NCBI GenBank assembly: GCA_005656395.1 | Contig: SRSI01000066.1 | Location: 62,001-126,000 of the forward strand | Origin: Strongyloides papillosus | Taxonomy: Eukaryota; Nematoda; Chromadorea; Rhabditida; Strongyloididae | Direction of reading: 5' to 3' | DNA length: 64,000 bases | Shown here: piece by piece, positions 43,929 through 55,649 of the stretch | How positions within the stretch are numbered: position 1 is the first letter of the stretch | How the letters are laid out: each line of letters opens with the position of its first letter | Made by a program: the position numbers and the translations under genes | The notes under the pieces: model-generated | The model's database searches: none | What the model was told of the DNA's origin: nothing | The model's input: only the letters and a program-made list of their open reading frames with translations

Positions 43929-44678
43929 ATGACTTTATCCAGGTTTCTTGAATTTGATTTTACAGTACTTCAATTAGCATTTTCCTTATGCATCGGATTA
44001 TTTACGATTTTATTTGTCTATTTGTTTTTTAAGAAAGCCTCTGCACATCGAAATGTAATTCTTTTAACTGGTCTTTCAGATTCTGGAAAAACACAAATAT
44101 TTTCAAAATTAATTAACATTAACAAACAAATTCAATCGTATGCTTCAATGCAAGAAAATATATACAATGGGGCAGTAGCTAATTCTTCAAAAGAAGTTTC
44201 AATTGTTGATTTCCCAGGGACATTGCGCCTTCGTTCTCGTTTATTCTCAAAATGGCTCTCTTCCGAGTTAAATACTATCAAAGGCATAATTCTAGTAATT
44301 GATTCATCAATGTTTACAAAACAAGCTCGTGACATAGCGGAATTACTTTATGATATACTTCTTAAAACAAAATCATCAACTAATATATTTGTGGCTTGTA
44401 ATAAGCAAGATATTTTACTTTCTAAAAATAAAGATGTTATCAAAATAACATTGGAAAAAGACCTTGGATTAATTAATAAGTCAAGATCAGCGTCTCTAGA
44501 TACAACTGATGGTTCAAGAAAGGATGAACTTTTAACTGAAACTGGAGAAAACTTTAAATGGGAAGATTTACCAAAATTGAAGATCTACTTTGATGAAACA
44601 ATCGCTTGTGTGGAGGATGGTTGTGATAAGACGATTGACATTGAAGGAATTTCTCAGTGGATAAATAGTTTACAATAA
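43929..44678 (+). CDS. SRPRB: Signal recognition particle receptor beta subunit
   Basis: This is a single exon of 249 residues. One N-terminal membrane helix (about residues 12-34) is followed by an Arf-like GTPase domain: P-loop GLSDSGKT (48-55; human GLCDSGKT), switch II DFPG, and NKQD for guanine recognition. The C-terminal segment ending DIEGISQWI also fits the family. SRPRB anchors the SRP receptor alpha subunit to the ER membrane, so that ribosome-SRP complexes dock at the translocon. TATAG at 43917-43921, eight nt before the ATG, marks a trans-splice acceptor. It is the likely second gene of an operon with mrpl-33. Confidence 0.92.
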   Translation: MTLSRFLEFDFTVLQLAFSLCIGLFTILFVYLFFKKASAHRNVILLTGLSDSGKTQIFSKLININKQIQSYASMQENIYNGAVANSSKEVSIVDFPGTLRLRSRLFSKWLSSELNTIKGIILVIDSSMFTKQARDIAELLYDILLKTKSSTNIFVACNKQDILLSKNKDVIKITLEKDLGLINKSRSASLDTTDGSRKDELLTETGENFKWEDLPKLKIYFDETIACVEDGCDKTIDIEGISQWINSLQ

Positions 44679-45139
44679 AATTAATTTATAACTTTAAACT
44701 AAACTAAAATATTGTTTTTACAAAGCTATTTTTGGCTAAACCATAGAGTAGCAGCCATATTTTTCCTACTAGAAACTTACACGTATAATGTCACTTTTTT
44801 CAATAAATGTTAATTGTATGTTAATTAATCAATTTAATTTTTATTTATTTCCAATTTAAATAAAAAGTTGTAATATAATTACAACCAAGTTACTTTGGCG
44901 GGTCGAATACTTAAATATTAACCAATGGCTTTGTGAAACATATTATATAATTCTAATAAAAAAAAAATTCAACTAACTTTGGATGATTTACTATAATTAA
45001 CGAAATTTCAAAAAATATGTTTTGAACAGTATTTATTTAAAATTGTTATTAAAATCTTAACAAAAAATTCCAGTTATTAAAAGATGAGTCACACCTTTTT
45101 TTATTTATAAATTAAGAATAAGATAAATATTAGTTACTA
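44679..45139. other. Intergenic region, no gene seen
   Basis: A/T-rich; only one patch of mixed composition (44890-44935). No supported features besides possible 3' end signals for SRPRB. Confidence 0.5.
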
Positions 45140-45526
45140 ATGAAGTATTTTCAAATTTATTTGATATTAGATATAAAAAATAATAGAAATAAACATGATT
45201 TATGTAGTATAATTGTTTTATGTTTTTCAATTTCAATACATGATGTTATTTTTCAAAATATATTTAATTTAGTTAAACTTTTCAAATTCCAGACATATTT
45301 AATATTTTATATATTCTATAATAATTGGAATGCTTTTTTGGTAATTTATAAAGGATTAATAATAAATAATATTTTGTTTATAATAAGTGCGTTGATGAAA
45401 AATTATAAGATTAGTGCTTTTATTTACCTCGTAGTGATTTTAATTATTAAAATTATTTATAATGATAGAAATTTTCATCAAAAAGCATTAAAGGTGATTG
45501 CTTGGAATAAACGTACAATAGTGTAA
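45140..45526 (+). CDS. Hydrophobic 128-residue ORF, doubtful gene
   Basis: An ATG-initiated open frame of 128 codons, longer than the other spurious frames in the A/T-rich deserts. The product is Ile/Phe/Asn/Lys-rich with several hydrophobic stretches (CSIIVLCFSISIHDVIF; LVVILIIKIIY) that could form two to four membrane helices. It contains a few informative residues (Trp, Cys, His) but no motif I recognise. It could be a small fast-evolving membrane protein, one exon of a receptor, or a chance frame from skewed composition. No trans-splice acceptor of good quality precedes it and no second exon was found. Confidence 0.3.
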   Translation: MKYFQIYLILDIKNNRNKHDLCSIIVLCFSISIHDVIFQNIFNLVKLFKFQTYLIFYIFYNNWNAFLVIYKGLIINNILFIISALMKNYKISAFIYLVVILIIKIIYNDRNFHQKALKVIAWNKRTIV

Positions 45527-48500
45527 TCATAAAATAAATGGCTTATATGAATTAAAAAATAATATTCAGTAATTGGTATTTAAAATTGCTTATGAAAATA
45601 ACTTTTTACATTTAAATTTATCTTTGAGTTATTTCTAACAATTTATATCTAAAGAAATTAGTAAAATAAAATCACTTAATCTTTTAAGTACTTAATCATT
45701 GTAACATGATATGCTTCTTACATTATAAAAAGTTAATTAACCGTAATAAGAGATAAACAACTTATTATATATTATGTAACTAATAAAGACTTATTTCTTT
45801 TATTTATAAAATAATACTCTTAACCGAAACTTATGTATTAATAAATGAGAATACTAATTATTTATTTTAACTGACTAATTTTACTGGAAACTTTTTTTAT
45901 GTTTAATATTATGAAAAGTACATTAAGCTGACTTTTTTTTCCTTAATATTTAAATAAAAAAGCTATTCTTATTCTGTTTTATTTAAAAAAATCCCATTTT
46001 TTATAACGAATACATTTTACTAAATATAGAACAACTTTTTTTTGTAATTTTACTTTATTTAATTTTCATTTTTTATAAACAAAACTTCTAATCACTTTCT
46101 TTAAAATGATAAAGATTTTTATTGAAATAAATTTTAATTATACCTTTTTATTAGGTATATTGTTAACTTTAAAAAAATCTAAAAGTACTCTATCAAACTA
46201 TTTAAAATTTATATTTCAATGATATATTTTTTGTAATAAATATGGTAATTAAAAACATTAAATTTCCTCGTCAAATGTACGATAACTATATTTTAATCCA
46301 ATTGTTAACATTAAAATTTGTTTATAACTTTAATTACTTTAATAGTTTGTTTTCATTTCCATTATAATGAATTATATTGTTAATGATGATTTATCTATAT
46401 AATTTATTTAATAAATTTGATATAAATATCATTGTAAAAGAAATTTTATAAATTTTGACAAGTTTTAGATCAGTTTTATCTTATGTTTACATAAATCAGA
46501 CGACTTGAAAAAAAAATAAGTAGTTGAGTTAAGACAAAATATTTAAACCTAGATATATTGAATTTATTTTGGTAAACTAACTAATACACATATAAACTAT
46601 ATAATGCTATGATTTATTTTAAATGTAAACAAATCTGGACATAATATTCAATTGAATGAAAAAATATTTTAAATATCTTCTAACTTTCATCTAACCTCAA
46701 TAATAATTTTTTAATTCTATTTGACAATAATTTTTTTGATTATTCTACTACTATTATTAAAATATTACAATGATAAGGAAAAAATTTATGGTAATTTAAA
46801 TTGACAGGAGACTTAAAGGAGGTTAAATTTTTTTAAGTTTAGTGTATAAAACTGTATATTTTGTTAATATATAGTTTAATCCTTCAAAAATTTTAAACAC
46901 TTACTATTTCAACAATCACTTTATATTACTTTCCAAATATTAATATAAGAATATGTTTAGAGGTCAAGAAATATTTATTTTTTAATATTCTCTAGAATAT
47001 CTTTATATAACTTAAATTATACTTATCACCGCAAAAAATTCTATTTATCTAATTGTTGTTACTCATTTAAGATCAAGAATGCTTTTTTAACTAAATACAA
47101 CTAAAGTATATATCTGCCTTAGATAATTTGATCGTGATGGTACTTCTCTTAAAAAATAAAAAAAAGCAGTGCATTCTTATATTAAACATTTTTTTATTTC
47201 TTTTATATTTCTCTTCTTCTAACTCATCCACCATATATAATATATAAAAATTTTTTTCTAACCATATTACAATCAAAGAATTATATATCTTATAAATTTA
47301 AACTTCAATGCGTAATATTTTGATTTGACATATTTGAGCGGTCTACTTTTTATAATGTTTTTATTTGATAAAAACAACTTAAAGTAGTGTTTAATTAAAT
47401 GAAATGTTTTTAATGGAAATATTTATATTTGATGAAAACAAAATATTATTGAGTATAATATCATAGTTTATAATTTTTATATTCTAATTATCTTAAATTT
47501 CAAAGCGCAATTTTAACAAAATTATTAAAAAATTTTTTTATATGCATAATATTATATTATACAATATATATTAGTATATGGTTTATATAATGTATATATC
47601 TTTCATGATAAAGAATTTTACTTATTATTATACCTAAATAATTTACAAATATAAATGTCAAATTATATCATTCTCCCTAATCACGACTATCATACAGTTA
47701 GTAAAAATACAGAAATATATTTATTTATGTTTATTTAAACCTAAACAAGTGGCAAATTATAAACTTCTCTATAATTTTTCTTCTCGATACTCAACCATTA
47801 CTAAAGAATCCCCCTTTCCTTATCATACCATTTAAATTATATGTTGACAATAGCTTATTCTCTATCACAATATGTTGATTTAACTTTCCAAAACTTTTTG
47901 ACATTCTGTCAAATCGTTCCCATAAAACTTATCACTTTGGTCCATTATAATAATCTTTCTCGACCACAACATATATTACATTTTGATTTTCTTAAAATTA
48001 CGTATATTTACGTTTCGTATATTTGAGTAAACTATTATATATTATTAACAATATGTAAAGCAATTAAAAAGATGCATAAATTTTTCTTATTGTAATTCAT
48101 AGTAAAATTGTACTATTCATATATAACTGTAACTTAAATGAATGCTACCTTTACAAACAATATTTATAATAATTATTACTTTAGATAATTTTTATCATTG
48201 TGAAACATTGAAAAATAACTGTATCCATGCTTATTTTTTAAATATTTAGACTATCTTTTAATACCTTTTTATCAGTAATATTTTGTAACAAACATAATTT
48301 TCTTTTTATTTTCTACAGTGCCTATTGATAAGTAACATGTTTTAGCTATTATTTCTGATCTTCTTATGTGTATATTTTCTCTATTAATCTTTGAAATTTA
48401 TCTAAATATCCTTCACTTTTTTAACATTCCTAAACCCGTTAACCTCCATAATCATTGTCTTTGAAGAAGTCATCATATAATTTCTATTATTTCAAACACC

Positions 48501-49778
48501 AAAATGTTGCTTAAACGACCTTAATAAAAGTAAATCTTCTGGAAACAATTAATATTAACATTGGTAAGAAATTATAAAAATCTTTGGAAAATTTTTTTCC
48601 ACTTAATTATATCTTATATTTCAATCATTCTTTCCTTACTTGATATAGTAAAAATGTTTTGTATATAAAATATTTTTATGCTTTTAAAAGAAAATTACAA
48701 AGTATGATTTATATTTCAAATACATAAAATAAAATATTTCCATTTATTTTTTAATTTATGAAACCGATACAACACAATTTGTTATAACTTTAAATAACAT
48801 ACTATGTAAAATTAGTAGTTAATTGTTGATCCTTTCTTTCAATTTAAATTTTCCTAATTGAGTAAAGCTAAATTTTTTATGATTTATATAAATTATATAT
48901 TATTAAATACTTATACATATTTACCTGTTTATTATATACATAGTATAAATTGGGAATTGATTTACATATATATATATGGCAGGATTTATTTATCTGATCA
49001 ATCAATATAATCACAAGTCGGAAAACATCTTTTGTATTATTCTTAGAGAATGCCCTTGCCCTTGACAAATCAATGAAAAAATTTTTTAATTCTGTTACAC
49101 TATAGTTTTAAAACAGAGTTGTTTTTTAATTGTTTGAAGTATATTGTCAATAACTTTACCATCAATGTATTATAATTTTATACATTTATATAATTTAAAA
49201 CCATAATTTTTAAGATATGTCTTTTCTTTCTATTACTTTTAATAAGATGGTATTTTAATTTTGATGAGATTTTAATAGTTATAATGATGTTGCTAAAATG
49301 TTTACAATATTTTTTTTAAATATATGTATATTGTAATATTATTATATTTTTTATTAAATTGTTTTATCTATAAATCGTGATAGTATTAGTTTTAAATGAC
49401 ATAAGATATAATTTTTAACTTTTTGATATTTAATAATTCTAGACATTTTATAATATTTTCATTTCGATGTAATTTTTTAAAATAATCAGATATTATCATC
49501 TCAATTATTTTCAATTCAGATCTAATTCATATTATTATTTGTTAATATTTCAAGAGATTTTTTATAACACATATAGAAGAAAATCTTCTTTGTTAATAAA
49601 GCTACAATATAAAATTAAAAAAACCAACAAAATTATTTGAAGAAAATATATCTATTATTTAAAAGAAATAATAATATCTATATTATTAAAAAAACAAAGA
49701 AAAAACTGTTGGATATAAAAGTATACACTTTTGTATACTTAAAAATAATCATTACAAATATCATAGTATAAAACAAAC
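45527..49778. other. Gene-poor region, 4.25 kb
   Basis: Mostly A/T runs. A less A-rich, pyrimidine-richer segment occurs around 47750-47960 and again 48340-48560, the only places where composition changes; frames there (for example 47841-48026) are short and not protein-like. A (TA)n microsatellite lies at about 48965-48977. It is upstream of the EGF-repeat gene and may hold its regulatory region. No RNA gene or transposon was recognised. Confidence 0.5.
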
Positions 49779-52700
49779 ATGAATCCGACAACAGGTAATT
49801 TTTTGTTGAATTAAAAATAATATCAGTTTTAGATATTTTTTGTACTAAATTGTTACTATTTATGGTAATTTTTTTAAATACTGTGATTTTTACCACATCA
49901 CAAAATATTTTGGCTTCTAATGAAGAATCGAATTTACCTGTACATTTTGCTGATTTAAGTAAAGGTCGGATATTATGGATTCTTGATCAAAATGCTTTTC
50001 CTTGGATTGGATCATATAGTTTTCTTAAAAATTTAGATTTTGATAATACAACATTATTATCCGTTGTTGACTCATCTACAGGTGTTACTTTAGCAGAATG
50101 TAATTATAGTAATTCACTTTCTCGAGACAACGAAGATGAAAAATATGTAGAATTTGTTTGGGGTCTCTCTGAAAATGTTTTACAATGCACATTACCTTCT
50201 GGATCTAAGACTATTTCAATTCCATTATCACAACATCCACGTTCTTTTAGCGTTAGAATACAAGCAAGCCGTGGTCCTAAATGTATGAAAAATATGATGG
50301 TACAGAATGAAAAGTTTGAATCATGTCCACCAACTCTAAGAAGAAATGGATTTATTTCACATCATCTATCATGTGGATGTCCATTTGAAAAAGCTGAATT
50401 TGCTCCATTTATTCCATTTAGTACTATTCCTTCATTTACTGGATTCCCAGTAACAACAACAGTAAAACCATCCAGTGAAAATGCACAATTTCCATTGTTT
50501 AATTTAAATTTCTCAAATATTGCAACAAAAAAAGTTGATGAAATAGAAGGTAATACAAAAACGAATAATTTACCAAGTACATTTACATCACCATTATTTA
50601 ACTTTAATCATCAAACAACACCATCACCTTTTGTTTTCGAAACAACGAAAAATATACCAAATAATGGTAATCATCAAACTTTTATTTTTGAAAATAAGGA
50701 AGTTACAGAATCTCCTTTGATGAGAAATACATCTGTTGTAACAAGTACTACTATAAACATTCCTTCTTCTACATTTACTCTTGCAGCTCACCCTTGTGCA
50801 TCTTTTGAGTGTCAAAATAATGGAACATGTGTTGTTAACAGTGAAACAGGACTACCCTCTTGTATATGTAATATTGGATTTATTGGTGACAAGTGTGAAA
50901 TAGATAAATGTGCCAACATGAAATGCCAAAATGAGGGTATTTGTCGAATTAGTAAATTTAATTTTGAACCATTTTGTGAATGTAAATCTGGAACTTCAGG
51001 TAGTAATTGTGAAATTATTGAAGATTTAGAGGTTGCCACTCAACAACCTGAGTGTGAATATGAATGTAAAAATGGTGGTGTTTGTGCAACTATTGCTAAT
51101 CAACCATTATGCCAATGTAAACCTGGATTTATCGGACCAAATTGTAATGTTGTTGATCTTTGTCTTCCAGAGTAAGTTTGGTTGAAAAAAAATATATCTT
51201 CAATTTATTAATTATGATAGAAGTTACACACTTATTAATTCTCAATTTAAGGTTATATTACTGACCATTTGGTACCAATAAGTGGTATTTAGTTTTTAAC
51301 TTATTTAATTTTGCGCAAAGATAATACAAATCGTGTTCTTCATTGACAAGAAGTTGTGAACGATAGTATTAAATTAATACGTATCTCTAAAGAAAGATGG
51401 TTTAACATTGTATTTTCTCTTTAGAAGATACTTTGTTTAATTTTTATATTTATTTTTACTAAAATTGTTAAGTACTTTATTTATATATAGTGATAGTGTC
51501 ATAGGGTCGTGATTTGTTGATGGAAACTTGACATTTTGAAAGCTTAAAATGTGATGGAAAGGTAAAATATGATATTTGAATTTTTCGTGACACTTAGATT
51601 AGTTAATTATCGGTCATCATAGTAGGTAATTACATATAAGTAATTGTTATTTGTTTTAAGCACTTTAATATTAAATGTTATAAAATTTAGTAAATTTATT
51701 GCAAGAGTATCATTTTTTTATAAATAATACCTAGGAAAATGAGAAATATTAGTTTTTTTTAAAACATTATTCTATAGACCATTCAAAACGATGCATCTAA
51801 ATGTTTACTTTTTTAAATACAATATAGCATTTTAATAAAGAAAAATAAAAAAAAATTATAAAATCAATTTAAAAACAATGGAATTTTTCAGATCTCAAAT
51901 GTGTAGTGTATTTGGAGAAGAAGCAGAATGTAGAATGGAAGATCAAAGTTTTACTACTGTTTCTGATACACTTATTAATGGCACATATAACTGTTTATGT
52001 TTAAATTCTGAAAGTCAATGGGTTGATTGTCTTAAACTTGCATTACAAAAACAAGCAGAAAAAGATAAAGATACTTCTGAAGGTATTGAAACAACAATTA
52101 GTAGTCATGAAGAAGCAAACATTCAAACTACTAATACCTTTAATAGTTTTAATGTTAATCAAAATAAAAATGAGGAAGAAGAGTTTAATCTTACAGAAGA
52201 AAGTGAAATAACAACAGATAGTCAAAATTCTATTGAAACAACACATTCTACAATCACAGAAATAGAAACAACAAATACTGATATGTCTACGGAATCATTG
52301 CCTGAAAATAATATTATTTCTTCTATTGTACCTACAACAACAACAACAACTAAAAAAGTTAGTCTAGAAATTTTAGAACAATCTACAGAATCAACAAAGT
52401 CTGATGAGGAAGAAGATAAAGCTACAAAAGCAATTGATATTATTCCTACGTCTATATCAATTGAAACTACAAATCCACCACCAACAACAACTCAATTTAT
52501 TGTTCCTGAAAGTAAAAATATAAGCGAATTCAATGAAGAAATTATCAATTCTTCATCCAGTAAAAATAATAAATCGACAAACTCTGCATCAGCTACAACA
52601 TGGATTATTGTTATATTCATTATTTTAGGTATGCTTTTAAAATATTATATAATTACTGTTAAATTTTAGTTATAATGATGTTAATCGCTGGAGGAGTTCT

Positions 52701-52833
52701 TTTTGTTCTTAGATATATTCGTAGAAGCCGTAAATTACATGGAAAATATAATCCTGCTAAAGAAGAGCATGCTATTGCAGCAACTTATGCATTGCCAATG
52801 CAAGCTGTTGCAAAAGAGGAGCGTTTAATTTAA
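49779..52833 (+). CDS. EGF-repeat, Ser/Thr-rich type I membrane protein
   Basis: Four exons, 49779-49794, 49833-51171, 51892-52628 and 52670-52833, give 751 residues. The tiny first exon (MNPTT plus one base) completes a signal peptide whose core is LLLFMVIFLNTVIF. A nematode-type extracellular region with scattered Cys follows (FADLSKGRILWILDQNAFPW ...), then a Pro/Thr-rich linker and three EGF modules ending about residue 450 (HPCASFECQNNGTCVV; CANMKCQNEGICRI; CEYECKNGGVCATI). After a 720-nt intron come another Cys-containing stretch and a Thr/Ser/Glu mucin-like stalk. The membrane helix (WIIVIFIILVIMMLIAGGVL) spans the last intron and is followed by RYIRRSRK and a tail of about 40 residues. 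It is a likely cell-surface adhesion or signalling protein; ligand unknown. Confidence 0.82.
51172..51891 (+). other. Unusually long intron (720 nt)
   Basis: This is the intron between the EGF exon and the mucin-stalk exon, GTAAGT...TTTTTCAG. It is about 15 times longer than most introns in this window. It contains no clear extra exon or nested gene. It could carry regulatory elements, or an alternative first exon could begin downstream (an ATG at 51878 is in frame with exon 3). Confidence 0.55.
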
Positions 52834-53430
52834 AACAATTTTTTAATTAAACTTTAATATAGTTCTTAACAAATGATAACATAATAATTATAAAGAAACG
52901 GGATCTTTATCAACTATGTGAGAATTTTTTAAAATTAACCAAAAAAACCAATTTAATAAATTTTGACAAAGCAAATTTCAAATCTTTTTTTGGTAGCATA
53001 CTTTAATATTTTAAAAGAAATACTTAAATGAAGAAACTTTTTTCTCAATAACAATTTACAATATAAATAAAACTACAACTATATGGTGAAATCCATTATA
53101 TGATACTTGTGAAAACAGATATTTTCAATTGTGGTGATTGATTTAAAAACAGCTACAGCATAATATTTTTTTAATATTTAAAATTACGAAATTTATATTA
53201 TTATTTAAAAAAAATTAGAAAACTACTTAATAGCAATACTTGTAACTATATATAGAAATTACTTAAGTTATTGCCAAATTTTTCAACTATTGTCACTTTT
53301 TGTTTTTTTTTTGTTATACAATTAAAAAAAGTATAATTATTTAGTAAATTTTTTATATACAAAGGAATGTTAATGATAAAAAATAAATAAATAATATTAT
53401 AAAAAATATTAAAAGAGATTTATATGTGAT
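52834..53430. other. Convergent 3' region, no gene seen
   Basis: Between the EGF gene (plus) and the deoxyribosyltransferase-like gene (minus). A/T-rich, no supported frame. Confidence 0.55.
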
Positions 53431-55649
53431 TTAGCTAGTATTATTTACCAATGAACCTGAGAAGTAGGATAACTGATCTTCTGATTGAGATCCAGTTATC
53501 ATTGAGCAGTTTAATTTGTTTTCAAAATCAAATACAAAATTTGATGAATTAAGCTCTAATTCTTTGTTATTTCTTAATGTTTCAAAATTGTGACTTTTAC
53601 GGAGTTTTAATTTTCGTTTTTCTTTTAAAACAATATGTTTTATAGCGTCTTCTACATTTGTATAGACTTTTACTTGACTTCTATTTGCCATATCTTTTAA
53701 ATATGTAAATGCCATCTTATAACAATCATTTCTTTTTTCTACAGCTGCTATTGTTTGAGGATCCAAATCGGGATTATTATTATAATTCAAAAGTAAACAT
53801 TCAGCTTCGCTAGGTACACAAACCGTCACATGGAGATCTGATTGTCCAATATAGTATGCAACTTCTATCATTCCAGATAAAAATGTTTTGTATGATGGTA
53901 TATAGTAGAGAATATGAGAAGATGAATGAAGTAAAGGCATTTTCATTTCACTAACACAATTAGAAAATGATATATGAGAAAGATTAAATTTTCTAAAAAA
54001 ATAAAAAAAAATATATTTAAATGAAATTTTAAAACTTACTCTAATATTGGTATTGCTTTTTGTGTTATCCAGTCTAACTCATTTGAACTACTTGATGATA
54101 AAAAAACATCATATCCAATGGGACTCTGTCTAATTAAAGAACCTGTAATTGATTGACGTTTAGGTTTTGAAAAACACTCATCTGTTGCTATATCTTTAGT
54201 TTTTAAATTTCTGTCATATTTATTATAATTATTATATTTGTTATTACACGATGATGTAATATCTTGGAAGTTTGTTTCATTTCTTTTTCCATTTCCTATT
54301 GTTTCGTGATATAACAAAGAATGAGACTTTCCATTTTCAACAATTCTTTCACCATGTTCATTAAGTACAAAACACTTTGTTTTCATTATTGGAGGATTTG
54401 GTAAAATTAAACTTTTTTCTTTAATTTTATATCTATTATAATTTAGTTTCTTTATAAATCGTTGTATCATTGACATTCCATATATAAATGAAGTATTAAT
54501 AAAAATTAATAATATTAGAAATATAAAAATAATATAAAGATCAGATAGAATAGTTGGAAATATATAGGAGGAAAATGTTAGTAATGTAACAATTAATATA
54601 ATAGTTTCAATTAGTAGTAAAATAGTAAAATATTTGCAATAATAAATATTGTCAATTTCATTATTATTATTATTATTATAATTATTAGAAAAATTTGATT
54701 TATTTCTTTTACAGAAACTAAACAGAATATTAGTTGAGAATATTTTTTTCTTAAAATTTAAAAAAGATCTATGAATTTGAATTTTTAAAAAAGGAAGTCT
54801 TTGTTTCTTGTTTTTCATTGCTGCTTTCCATTCTTTGTCACCTATTATCATATCATCAACATAATCTAATGCTTCATTTATTGAAGTTAATAATGGAACA
54901 CTATGCCTTGTTAATATCAATTCTATTAAATCACATGTTCTTTGACGATCAGGTAAATCTAATGGATGAGCTTTTCCTTTCCATTCCTTTTTATCTAAAA
55001 AAACAACAACTAATTTTGGGGTTTTCCTACTAGCAAAATATGCTATTTCTAAAAATGATACAGCATTTATAGTTTCTGGATCTAGTACATAAAGAAAAAG
55101 TGATGAATTTTCTTTTGCAATAGCTTCTTCATATATCATAGATTCCGTCCAAACGGGACGTTGAGGATCATAGTAAGAAATATCTCTTTTATTCAAATAC
55201 GGTATGACTAATGATCTCCTCCATATTGTATGACCACAACTACCACCTAGAAATACATCATAATGAATATAACCACTTTCTTGAGTTGGAATATCACTAG
55301 ATATTGAATCTTTGTACGATAAACTTAATGATTTGACAGATAAAATTCTTTTTATTAAATTTTTGACAGAATTTTGATCAAAATCTAAACTATCGTCAGC
55401 TTCATTACTCCCGGAACCATCAATAGATGAAGATGTACCTTCTTCATGAATAATATCATTGTACTCTTTATTTTCAAAACTATTAGAAAAGGAATTTGAT
55501 AATGTCGATAATATTTTCCAACCATTTTTCTTATTATCACTCATAGATTTAGAATATTTTTCACTTGGTGACGGAGGTCTAAGATCTTCCGGAAGTTGAG
55601 ATAACAAACCAACATGATAGAATAAATTTTTGATTTTATTTGTAGTCAT
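53431..55649 (-). CDS. Membrane protein with two nucleoside 2-deoxyribosyltransferase-like domains
   Basis: Two minus-strand exons, 55649-54040 and 53992-53431, phase 2, with a 47-nt intron, encode 723 residues. Domain 1 (about 128-270) starts HYDVFLGGSCGHTIWRRSLV and continues IPYLNKRDISYYDPQRPVW; it has ENSSLFLYVLD and SFLEIAYFAS with the Glu that is the nucleophile in nucleoside deoxyribosyltransferases. Two hydrophobic helices follow (about 340-362 and 367-393), then a polar linker. Domain 2 (about 508-655) begins IGYDVFLSSSSSNELDWITQ, runs across the intron and keeps GMIEVAYYIG, but has lost the GGSC and PQRPVW features. This resembles the animal family of NDT-like proteins (Pfam Nuc_deoxyri_tr2) with a duplication. 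Enzymatic activity is unproven; a signalling or NAD/nucleotide-sensing role is possible inference. Confidence 0.75.
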
